DNA from: Actinocorallia sp. API 0066
Lineage (GTDB): Bacteria; Actinomycetota; Actinomycetes; Streptosporangiales; Streptosporangiaceae
Reading direction: 5' to 3'
Length of the DNA stretch: 64,000 bases
Assembly: GCF_020991275.1 (NCBI RefSeq)
Contig: NZ_JAJLQY010000001.1
Span: 682,001-746,000 of the forward strand
Below, one piece after another: positions 57,475 to 64,000 of this stretch (position 1 is the first letter of the stretch; every line of letters begins with the position of its first letter). The notes under the pieces were generated by a model. The model was given only the letters and a program-made list of their open reading frames with translations, was not told where the DNA came from and did no database searches. A program made the position numbers and the translations under genes.

Positions 57475-57650
57475 TGCCCCGGCGGCGTTCTCCGTCGGAT
57501 CCGACGCCATCACCGTAGTTGCGGTGGATCAGTCGAGACAGAGATTCTCGGAAATGGGCAACTATCTGTCCCCTTGTGGTGACACGAAGGGGTCAGTGGG
57601 CTCGGTGACCTGCGGTCCAGACGGCGGCGGTCAGCGGGGTGCCGGGCCGG
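57475..57650. repeat. 176-bp perfect direct repeat, right copy
   Basis: Partner of 56370-56545. Here the coding part is the native 3' end of hutI, so this is probably the source copy. Just beyond the left end the copies differ by a single inserted base (CGCATG versus CGCTG), then diverge. Confidence 0.95.
57570..57592 (-). terminator. hairpin after hutI
   Basis: Same CCCCTT / AAGGGG structure as at 56465-56487, directly after the hutI stop codon. Confidence 0.45.
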
Positions 57651-58747
57651 TAGGCGAGGTGGAGGTGCGAGGGCGCGTTGAGGATCTGGAGGTCGGCGCG
57701 GGCGCCGGGCACCAGGCGGCCCACGTCGGAGCGGCGCAGGGCCCGGGCGCCGCCGAGCGTCGCCGCCTGGACGGCCTCCAGGGGCGTCATGGCCATCTCG
57801 CGGACGGCCAGCGCGATGCAGAAGGCCATCGAGGTGGTGTAGCAGGAGCCGGGGTTGCAGTCGGTGGCGAGCGCGACGGTGGCGCCCGCGTCCAGGAGGG
57901 TACGGGCGTCCGGGTAGGGCTGGCGGGTGGAGAACTCGACGGCGGGCAGCAGCGTCGCCACCGTGCGGGACGAGGCGAGGGCGTCCACGTCCGTGGCGGT
58001 GAGGAACGTGCAGTGGTCGGCCGACCCGGCGTCGCATTCCACCGCGATCTGGACGCCTGGCCCCGGCCCAAGCTGTCCCGCATGGACCCGTGGCCGCAGC
58101 CCGGCCGCCACCCCGGCCCGGAGGATCTCCCGCGTCTGGTCGCCGTCGAAGGCGCCGCGCTCGCAGAACACGTCGATCCACTCGGCGTAGGGCGCGCACG
58201 CCTCCAGCATCTCCCCGCAGACGAGCGACACGTACGCGTCGGTGCTCATCCCCTCGGGCACCACGTGCGCGCCGAGGAACGTCACCTCGTCGGCCATCTC
58301 CCCGGCGATCCGCAAGGACCGCACCTCGTCCCGAACCGTCAGCCCATATCCCGACTTGCACTCGACGGTCGTTGTGCCCTGCCGCGCCATCTCGGCCACC
58401 AGCCGCGCCACGTTCGCGCGCAACTCGTCGTCGGTGGCCTCCCGGGTGGCCTCGACCGTCGTCCGGATGCCCCCGGCCGCGTACCGCCGCCCGGCCATCC
58501 GCGCCGCGAACTCCTCGGCCCTGTCCCCGGCGAACACCAGGTGGCTGTGCGAGTCGACGAACCCGGGCAGCGCCGCCCGGCCCCCGGCGTCGAAGCGCTC
58601 GTCCGCGGCGGGCGCGCGCCGGGAGTCGCCGACCCACGCGATGCGGCCGCCGTCCATGACGACGGCCGCGTCGCGCAGGATCTGCGCCTCCCCGTGCCCG
58701 CCCGCGTTGGTGAGGAGCTCCCCGATGCCGGTGATGACCGTGCTCAC
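57593..58747 (-). CDS. hutI: imidazolonepropionase
   Basis: 384 residues, amidohydrolase fold. Metal motif [43 protein letters not shown] and [14 protein letters not shown] identify HutI, which hydrolyses 4-imidazolone-5-propionate to N-formimidoylglutamate. GTG start at 58747. It is separated by ~10.7 kb and in opposite orientation from hutHU-hutF, whereas in Streptomyces these are adjacent. Its 3' end has been copied onto the neighbouring methyltransferase gene. Confidence 0.93.
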   Translation of the reverse strand: MSTVITGIGELLTNAGGHGEAQILRDAAVVMDGGRIAWVGDSRRAPAADERFDAGGRAALPGFVDSHSHLVFAGDRAEEFAARMAGRRYAAGGIRTTVEATREATDDELRANVARLVAEMARQGTTTVECKSGYGLTVRDEVRSLRIAGEMADEVTFLGAHVVPEGMSTDAYVSLVCGEMLEACAPYAEWIDVFCERGAFDGDQTREILRAGVAAGLRPRVHAGQLGPGPGVQIAVECDAGSADHCTFLTATDVDALASSRTVATLLPAVEFSTRQPYPDARTLLDAGATVALATDCNPGSCYTTSMAFCIALAVREMAMTPLEAVQAATLGGARALRRSDVGRLVPGARADLQILNAPSHLHLAYRPGTPLTAAVWTAGHRAH

Positions 58748-58789
58748 CGTCCAAGGTTCCCACCCCGGAGGCCGCGCCGCGGCGCGGGG

Positions 58790-59236
58790 TCAGGCGGCCA
58801 GCAGCGCGTCGAGCTTGGTGAACGAGCTCTCCCAGCCGGCTTCGGCGTCCTTGAGGATCTCCTCGTTGTGCGGGCCCTGGACGATCGTGAGACGGGTCCT
58901 GCCTTCGCCCGCGTCGGCGAACTCCAGCCGGGTCTCGAAGCGGGTGATGCCCTCGAATCCGGGCAGCCCCTCGACGTCCTCGAAGCCGACGATCAGCTCG
59001 TTCTCGACGACCTCGCTGTAGCTGGCGCTGACGGGCGCGACGAACGACGGGTCGTCGTCCTTGACCATGGTGAACCGCTCGTGGCCGCCGACCCGGACGT
59101 CGAGTTCGACGGACTCGCGCGGCACGGAGAACCCGACCGGGCCGAACCACTGGACGAGCTGGTCGGGGTCGGTGAAGGCGCGGTAGACGAGCTCGCGGGG
59201 GGCGTCGAACTCGCGGGTGATCTTGAGCTGGGTCAT
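58790..59236 (-). CDS. SRPBCC/AHSA1-type protein
   Basis: 148 residues: ITREFDAPRELVYRAFTDPDQLVQWFGP at the start in pieces and GWESSFTKLDALLA at the end, the activator-of-Hsp90-homologue 1 fold. It overlaps the ArsR stop (ATGA). ArsR plus AHSA1 pairs are widespread; the ligand is unknown. Confidence 0.9.
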   Translation of the reverse strand: MTQLKITREFDAPRELVYRAFTDPDQLVQWFGPVGFSVPRESVELDVRVGGHERFTMVKDDDPSFVAPVSASYSEVVENELIVGFEDVEGLPGFEGITRFETRLEFADAGEGRTRLTIVQGPHNEEILKDAEAGWESSFTKLDALLAA

Positions 59237-59610
59237 GACTGGTCCCTCTTCTCGGGTGTGGTCTGCTCTGCGGGTGTGCCGCCCTGCTCGGCCTGGATGC
59301 GGCGGAGGTGGGCGTCGAGACGGTCGAGGTTGACGTCCCAGAAGCGGCGGTAGCGCTCCATCCAGCCCTGCACCTCGCGCAGGGGTTCGGGGTTGAGGCT
59401 GCTCGTCCGCCACTGGGCGTTCCTGCTGCGGGTGATGAGGCCCGCCTGTTCCAGCACTTTCAGGTGCCGGGAGATCGCGGGAAGGCTGATCGCGAAGGGC
59501 TCGGCGAGTTCCGAGACGGTGGCGTCGCCTTCGGCGAGGCGGGCGAGGATGGCCCGCCGGGTCGGGTCGGCGAGGGCGGCGAAGATCGTGCTGAGCCTGT
59601 CGGTGGCCAC
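59233..59610 (-). CDS. ArsR-family regulator
   Basis: 125 residues. Winged helix IFAALADPTRRAILARLAEGDATVSELAEPF in pieces, with LPAISRHLKVLEQAGL. No metal-binding ELCVCDL motif, as usual for AHSA1-linked members. GTG start follows GGGGAGG. An 18-bp perfect palindrome lies 35 nt upstream. Confidence 0.9.
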   Translation of the reverse strand: MATDRLSTIFAALADPTRRAILARLAEGDATVSELAEPFAISLPAISRHLKVLEQAGLITRSRNAQWRTSSLNPEPLREVQGWMERYRRFWDVNLDRLDAHLRRIQAEQGGTPAEQTTPEKRDQS

Positions 59611-59644
59611 CGCGCCTCCCCTCGTTGTCGTCGGTATTTAGCCG

Positions 59645-59662
59645 ATCGGTTAATTAACCGAT
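59645..59662. promoter_or_regulatory. ArsR operator candidate
   Basis: ATCGGTTAATTAACCGAT is a perfect 18-bp palindrome in the only AT-rich patch of the area, 35 nt before the ArsR start. Autoregulatory operator inferred. Half-site variants (TTTAGCCGAT, GATGCGTTAAA) flank it. Confidence 0.75.
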
Positions 59663-59706
59663 GCGTTAAACATAGGGCGCGGGTCCGCCCCGCGTCAACC
59701 CCGGAA

Positions 59707-59750
59707 CGCCAGGAAGGCGTCCTCGACGGTGCGAGGACGCCTTCCTGGCG
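59707..59750. terminator. long hairpin terminator
   Basis: Perfect 19-bp stem beginning CGCCAGGAAGG and ending CCTTCCTGGCG, with a 6-nt loop ACGGTG. Lies 31 nt beyond the stop of the minus-strand secreted-protein gene and upstream of the ArsR operator, insulating the two. Confidence 0.8.
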
Positions 59751-59781
59751 GAGGCGAGGCCCGGACGGGCCGTCCCGGAAG

Positions 59782-60447
59782 CTAGCTCTTCTTCTTCTTG
59801 ACGGGCTTGAGGTTCATCACCAGCGTCTCGGTGAAGGTGTCCCACTTGCGGACGTCCTTGACGACGAGCTTCTTGCCCGGCACACAGGTGAACGTCGCCT
59901 TCTTCACCACCGGGGTGTCGAAGTGGCCGATCTTGGCGTGGTCGGCGACCTTCCAGGTGCCCCACGACGCCCGCTCCGGCTTGATGTTCATGCCCGTGCC
60001 GGTGGCCGGGCCGCGCGCCTGCTTGTTGCGGCTGGTGATGACGCCCTTCCTGTCACCGGTGATCTTCGCCGGAAGGTACAGGACGCCCTTCAACTGCTCC
60101 CAGCCCTCGACCCGCTTGCCGTCGACGTTCACGCCCGCGAACGTCTCCCGCTTGGAGCCGGTGAAGTTGTACACCAGGCCCTTCTTCGGGTCGAGCTTCA
60201 GCTTGATCCCGGCCATGCCCTTGTACGTGACGTTCTGCGTATAACCCGTCTGCGCCGACTTACCGGTGATCTTCGCGGTGAGGCCGGTGGTCACCCACTG
60301 GCCGGTGTAGCACTTCTTCTTCGGCTTGGGCGCGGCCTGGGCGGGCGTCGCGGCGAGCGCGAGCACCCCGCTCGCGGCCAGCGAGACGGCGAGCGCCGTC
60401 CGCGTTGTCTTCCCGAATGCTTGTCCCCTACGCAACGATGCTCCCAT
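59782..60447 (-). CDS. secreted Lys-rich protein, unknown function
   Basis: 221 residues. Sec signal peptide: positively charged N-terminus, hydrophobic ALAVSLAASGVLALAA and AQAAP cleavage site near residue 39. Mature protein is basic (KPKKKCYTGQW at the start, KPVKKKKS at the end) with two Cys (KKCYTG, TFTCVPG) that could pair. No family recognised. ATG 60447 lacks a good ribosome site; TTG 60436 with GGGAG upstream is an alternative start. Confidence 0.75.
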   Translation of the reverse strand: MGASLRRGQAFGKTTRTALAVSLAASGVLALAATPAQAAPKPKKKCYTGQWVTTGLTAKITGKSAQTGYTQNVTYKGMAGIKLKLDPKKGLVYNFTGSKRETFAGVNVDGKRVEGWEQLKGVLYLPAKITGDRKGVITSRNKQARGPATGTGMNIKPERASWGTWKVADHAKIGHFDTPVVKKATFTCVPGKKLVVKDVRKWDTFTETLVMNLKPVKKKKS

Positions 60448-60510
60448 TCGTCACGGCGGGTCTCTCCCGCCTCAGCCGTTGGAGTATCGCAGCGCCGCGC
60501 CGGGTTCGCC

Positions 60511-60813
60511 TCACTCGTCAAAAATCCAGTCCTCGTCCTCCTGCTTCGCGGCCCGCGCCACCTCGTGCTCGGGCACCGGCCGCCGCCGCCACCCGACGAG
60601 CAGCAGCAGGACGCACACCGCCGCGACGACGGCGAGGCCGCCGCCCGGCGACCAGACCCGCACGACGATCATCGTCTGCGCGACGAGGATGAGCAGGCTC
60701 AGCGAGCCGGCGACCCCCGCCGTCGCCCGGCCGAGCGGGTCGAGGCCGCGCAGCACCCAGGCGAAGCAGGCGGCGGGGACCGCGATCATCACGAGTATCA
60801 GCAGTGCCGTCAC
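60511..60813 (-). CDS. small membrane protein
   Basis: 100 residues, three hydrophobic segments (ALLILVMIAVPAACFAWVL; AGVAGSLSLLILVAQTMIVV; GLAVVAAVCVLLLLVGW) and an acidic cytoplasmic tail EDEDWIFDE. GTG overlaps the stop of the glycosyltransferase (GTGA), so it belongs to that operon. Probably a helper of envelope polysaccharide synthesis; no family known to me. Confidence 0.75.
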   Translation of the reverse strand: MTALLILVMIAVPAACFAWVLRGLDPLGRATAGVAGSLSLLILVAQTMIVVRVWSPGGGLAVVAAVCVLLLLVGWRRRPVPEHEVARAAKQEDEDWIFDE

Positions 60814-61736
60814 ACGCCACGTCCGATCCGGTCGAGGTTCTTCATGATGAAGGCGGCGGGCACCCCCACGGTGACGGCGAGGGCGAGCAGCGCGCGCGGG
60901 TCCAGCGGCCGGGCCACCATGGTCCGCCAGATCCACTTGAGCGCGGTGCCGCGGTGCGCGCTGACGGCCTCGGCGAACGCCACCTTCCCGGCCCAGTGCG
61001 CGTACCCGCCGCACGGGAACTCGTACTTGGCGAGCATCCACTGCGCCGCCTGGGAGATGAGCGGCGCGTTGTCCAGGACGGAGAAGTAGGAGCCCTCGTG
61101 CCAGCGCAGCCCGAGCCCGACGAACGGGATCTGCCGGATCGGGGCGCGTCCGGCGGCGCGGAGCACGAACTCGTAGTCCTCGCCGTAGCTGCCGGGGATC
61201 TCCTCGTCGAACAGCAGCCCGGACGAGCGGCGCAGCAGCAGCGCCGACGGGTGCAGGTTCGGGTTGTGCCCGGTCAGCAGGTCCTCGTGGGTGACGCGGG
61301 GCCGGGGGATGAACCGCTCGGTGTCCTCGATGCTGCGGCCGAACAGCCGCAGCCCGCAGCACACCACCTCGGTGTGCGGTTCCCGGCCGAGCACGTCGAC
61401 CTGGGCGGAGATCTTGCCGGGCAGGAACAGGTCGGTGTCGTCGCAGAACCCGACGTACTCGGTGCCCGCCGCGAGCAGCCCGGAGTTCCGGGCCCCGGCC
61501 GCACCGGGCGTCCTGGTGTTGACGAGCACCTCGACGGGCCGCAGCGGATCGTCAGACGCCAGGGAGAGGTCCGGCTCCCCCCTGTCGTACACAACGATGG
61601 CTTTGACGACCCCGGGGTAGACCTGCTCCTTCACCGAAGCGAGCGTCTCCCTGAGCAGTTCCGGCCGATTCAACGTGGGAATGACAACGCCGACCGAGGG
61701 GTGCGTCATCACAGCCTCCGAGGGGGCGGTGGTCAT
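60810..61736 (-). CDS. family 2 glycosyltransferase, cell envelope
   Basis: 308 residues. VGVVIPTLNRPELLRETLASV, GAAGARNSGLLAAG, DxD-like FCDDTDLFLPGK, then PGSYGEDYEFVLRAAG with the catalytic acidic pair. C-terminal hydrophobic stretch ALLALAVTVGVPAAFIM may anchor it. ATG 61736 overlaps the upstream membrane-protein stop (ATGA). Acts with that polytopic protein on a surface glycan, by inference. Confidence 0.88.
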   Translation of the reverse strand: MTTAPSEAVMTHPSVGVVIPTLNRPELLRETLASVKEQVYPGVVKAIVVYDRGEPDLSLASDDPLRPVEVLVNTRTPGAAGARNSGLLAAGTEYVGFCDDTDLFLPGKISAQVDVLGREPHTEVVCCGLRLFGRSIEDTERFIPRPRVTHEDLLTGHNPNLHPSALLLRRSSGLLFDEEIPGSYGEDYEFVLRAAGRAPIRQIPFVGLGLRWHEGSYFSVLDNAPLISQAAQWMLAKYEFPCGGYAHWAGKVAFAEAVSAHRGTALKWIWRTMVARPLDPRALLALAVTVGVPAAFIMKNLDRIGRGV

Positions 61737-63946
61737 GGGGATCCTTTGAGGGTGAGGAAGCGCTCTACGACGATGGCGACGAAGCCTACGAAGAGGGGGA
61801 AGGCGACGACGGTGTAGGGGCGCAGGCGGGTCCACTGGTCGGGGGAGAGGCGGATGCGGCGGAGTTCTCGGGCGGTGAGGACGCCGATCAGCACCGGAAG
61901 GTAGATGAGGCCGGCCGGTGTCCAGTTGCTGACGCCGATGATGAGGCCGGTCGGGGTCGGGCGTTTGGCGGGTTCGCCGCGCTGCTCGACGAGCTTGTAG
62001 ACCGAGGCGTCGGGCCCGGAGTACACCTCGGTGAACTGGCCGGACTCCTTGATCTCCCGGACCAGCCTGCTGTTCCAGTCGGCCGCGAGCCCGAAGTTGA
62101 GCACCTGGTAGGTGTCGTTGGTGCGGGAGCTGAACAGGTAGCTGCCGGGGTTCTCCTGCATCTTGGCGACGATCTCGTCGACGCTCGGCCTGCGGCTCGC
62201 GGCCTCGGCGGGCGTCGGCGCGACCGGCGGCGTCGCCATGAGTTTTGTCCGGTACGGCTCCTGCGCGAACTCGACGCGCACGTAGGAGAACCGCTCGAAG
62301 GACCGGTACCCCCAGGGCCCCTGTGGGGTGGCGCTGGCGGCGTCGCCGTTGGTGACGACCTCGCCCGACACCCAGACCATCGGGACCGGTTTGTCCCCGG
62401 CGTCCTCCAGCATCGCGTCGATCGCGCGCAGCTCGCTCGGCCGGACCTGCTCGAACGCCTCGTTGCCGTACCGGACCACCATGAACCCGCCCATGAGGAG
62501 CAGCGCGAACGTGCTGGCCATGACCGTCGGGCCCCAGCGCCGCACCCGCTGGCGGCGCGGCCCGGCCCGGACGACGGGCACCGGCTTCGGGTCGGGGTAG
62601 AAGGCGTACGCGGCGAGGAACACCGCGCCGGGCAGCATGAACATGTAGGTGCGCAGCGCGATCTCGCCGCCGTAGGACTGGAGGCCGAACGAGCTGATCG
62701 GGACGATGAGGAGGATCAGCGCGACCCTGTCGTCGATGCCGCGGATCCGGCGGCGCAGCAGCCCCACCACGGTGAGCGCCATGATGACGAGCACGATGAC
62801 GATCCGGAGCCGCTGGATCTTGCCGAGGTCGGGGTCGCCGAACCCGATGCGTCCCGACGTGCTCTCCAGGATCGTCGCGATCGGGTTGCCGCCGCCCGCG
62901 AACAGGGTGCTTCCGGGGTCGGCCCGCCAGTACCCGTAGGCCATGAACGAGATCCACGCGAGGTAGATGACGCCGCCGATGACGGGCAGGCCGCGCAGCG
63001 TGCACCGGCCGACGATGGTGAGCGCCGCGCAGGAGGCGATGAGCAGGTAGGGGGTGAGCTGGTGGGCGGCGGTGCCGACGACGAGCAGCACCACGAGCAG
63101 GATGACGAGGGACCGTTTCTCCCACAGCCCGACGTCCCGGACGGGTTCCTCGCCGGGCGTCTTCGGCCCGAACAGGAACGTATAGACACGTCCGGGTTCG
63201 TCGCCCTTGCCGCGCTTGCCGCCGAGCCGCGTCCGCAGCACCGACGGACGGAACCACGTAAGCAGGATCGCGAGGAACAACAGATAGATGAGGTACCCGA
63301 ACGCCTGTGGGGCGACGTAGTCCTGGCCGACCCAGTTCGCGACGGGGAACAGCCAGACCGCGAACCACTTGGCCCGCCAGTTGGCCTTCATCACCCGGAC
63401 GATCATCGCGAGCGGCAGCAGGTACAGCAGCTGGATGAAGACCGGAGCCCACTTGAACACCGAGTTCAGGTCGTGCACCCCGACCGATTCGGCCAGGAAT
63501 CCCACGAACGCGAAGAACGCGGGCCAGGAGAACCTGGCGTCCATGTCAGTTCCGACACTGCCGGTACGGGTGATGTACTCGATGAAGCCGGAGTGCTGCC
63601 AGACGGTCGGGAACCGCGCGATCGGTTCCATCACCTGGGCGAGCGTGTGCAGCGCCACCACGGTGACGACGATCTGCGCGCCGAGCAGCCACGGGGTGGG
63701 GCGGCGCAGCGCGAGGGTCGCGACGAACGTCAGCGTGAGCACGGCCGCGCCGAGCAGCGTCGGCAGCGGCAGCACGCTGATGAGGCCGAGGCCGGTGGCC
63801 TCGCGCGGGGTGACGCCGCGCAGCGGCACCCAGAAGAGCACGGCGCCGAGCCCGACGCCGAGGGCCAGCACCACGGCGGGGAGCTTGGCCAGGGGGTCGG
63901 CGGGCAGGACTTCGGGCTCGGTCGCCGAGCGGGTCGTCACGCTCAC
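61733..63946 (-). CDS. large polytopic membrane protein of envelope-glycan operon
   Basis: 737 residues with about 12-14 hydrophobic segments: six or more in the first ~300 residues, several to ~480, then a ~170-residue soluble domain (VPMVWVSGEVVTNGD...YQVLNFGLAADWNSRLV) and two final helices. Such a layout recalls GT-C/O-antigen ligase-like or arabinosyl/mannosyl-transferase-type proteins, but I see no decisive motif. GTG at 63946 overlaps the stop of the gene entering from the right. Confidence 0.8.
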   Translation of the reverse strand: MSVTTRSATEPEVLPADPLAKLPAVVLALGVGLGAVLFWVPLRGVTPREATGLGLISVLPLPTLLGAAVLTLTFVATLALRRPTPWLLGAQIVVTVVALHTLAQVMEPIARFPTVWQHSGFIEYITRTGSVGTDMDARFSWPAFFAFVGFLAESVGVHDLNSVFKWAPVFIQLLYLLPLAMIVRVMKANWRAKWFAVWLFPVANWVGQDYVAPQAFGYLIYLLFLAILLTWFRPSVLRTRLGGKRGKGDEPGRVYTFLFGPKTPGEEPVRDVGLWEKRSLVILLVVLLVVGTAAHQLTPYLLIASCAALTIVGRCTLRGLPVIGGVIYLAWISFMAYGYWRADPGSTLFAGGGNPIATILESTSGRIGFGDPDLGKIQRLRIVIVLVIMALTVVGLLRRRIRGIDDRVALILLIVPISSFGLQSYGGEIALRTYMFMLPGAVFLAAYAFYPDPKPVPVVRAGPRRQRVRRWGPTVMASTFALLLMGGFMVVRYGNEAFEQVRPSELRAIDAMLEDAGDKPVPMVWVSGEVVTNGDAASATPQGPWGYRSFERFSYVRVEFAQEPYRTKLMATPPVAPTPAEAASRRPSVDEIVAKMQENPGSYLFSSRTNDTYQVLNFGLAADWNSRLVREIKESGQFTEVYSGPDASVYKLVEQRGEPAKRPTPTGLIIGVSNWTPAGLIYLPVLIGVLTARELRRIRLSPDQWTRLRPYTVVAFPLFVGFVAIVVERFLTLKGSP

Positions 63947-64000
63947 TTGCCACCTTCCGAGGCGGGCGGGACGGGCGGGGCGGCGGGCGTCTCGGGCGAG
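63943..64000 (-). CDS. C-terminal tail of a gene entering from the right edge
   Basis: The frame that ends at TGA 63945-63943 encodes a Pro/Ala-rich tail SPETPAAPPVPPASEGGK. GTGA overlap with the downstream gene start is the pattern used throughout this operon, supporting it as real. Only 18 residues are visible, so no function can be given. Confidence 0.5.
   Translation of the reverse strand, partial: SPETPAAPPVPPASEGGK

Noticed and set aside
56370..57650. Insertion sequence or transposon bounded by the 176-bp repeats
   Set aside because: No transposase, terminal inverted repeats or target-site duplication; the repeat contains the hutI 3' end and fits tandem duplication or conversion.
61733..63946. 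Named O-antigen ligase or arabinosyltransferase
   Set aside because: Polytopic layout is similar, but no decisive catalytic motif could be seen, so only a general call is given.

Overview
The window is very high-GC actinomycete DNA: many GTG/TTG starts, ATGA/GTGA stop-start overlaps, SARP and DUF397 proteins, and an ergothioneine pathway. Steroid genes with FadA5-, KstR-, FadD17- and Ltp2-like products, with heteromeric partners fused, suggest Thermomonosporaceae/Streptosporangiales (Actinomadura-like). That placement is inference. No rRNA, tRNA, transposase, phage or CRISPR array was seen.

1-15.1 kb is a KstR-type steroid side-chain degradation regulon: fadA5 (cut by the left edge), kstR, fadD17-like, a chsE1-chsE2 fusion, a chsH2-chsH1 fusion and ltp2, with three KstR-like palindromes at promoters. 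Between fadA5 and kstR lies an unrelated-looking block, 0.9-7.65 kb: two paralogous P450s, an OleA-like condensing enzyme, a family-2 glycosyltransferase, an OleC-like AMP ligase and an OleD-like reductase, without OleB. This is a candidate beta-lactone or long-chain ketone/alkene pathway with tailoring.

15.1-16.5 kb is a PadR/HAAS pair. 16.5-30.6 kb is the most novel-looking region: a SARP regulator divergent from a tight operon of thioesterase, crotonase, stand-alone ACP, membrane desaturase, FAAL-type ligase, two SDRs, cyclopropane-synthase-like methyltransferase, FAD amine oxidase-like protein, zinc alcohol dehydrogenase, amidohydrolase and Sfp-type PPTase. There is no PKS or NRPS module. 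The ACP-desaturase-FAAL trio resembles the JamABC terminal-alkyne cassette.

30.7-39.2 kb is egtABCD (ergothioneine) followed by a LacI regulator and an OpuC-type ABC importer that may carry ergothioneine, hercynine or another betaine. 39.4-40.9 kb is an ECF sigma factor with a membrane partner. 41.0-46.9 kb holds hutH, hutU, an M20-family amidohydrolase and hutF; hutI lies about 11 kb away on the other strand. HutU has a repeat-encoded C-terminal tail.

47-64 kb is mixed: a broken pentapeptide gene, a P450 with a GH39-like protein, GntR, NYN, a Ser/Thr kinase, SppA and a flavin reductase. Then comes a tandem duplication of a two-gene module (47-aa CxxCxGxG protein plus PCMT-like methyltransferase) bounded by a perfect 176-bp repeat that carries the 3' end of hutI. 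It ends with hutI, an ArsR/SRPBCC pair, a secreted protein and a cell-envelope glycosyltransferase/membrane-protein operon leaving the right edge.
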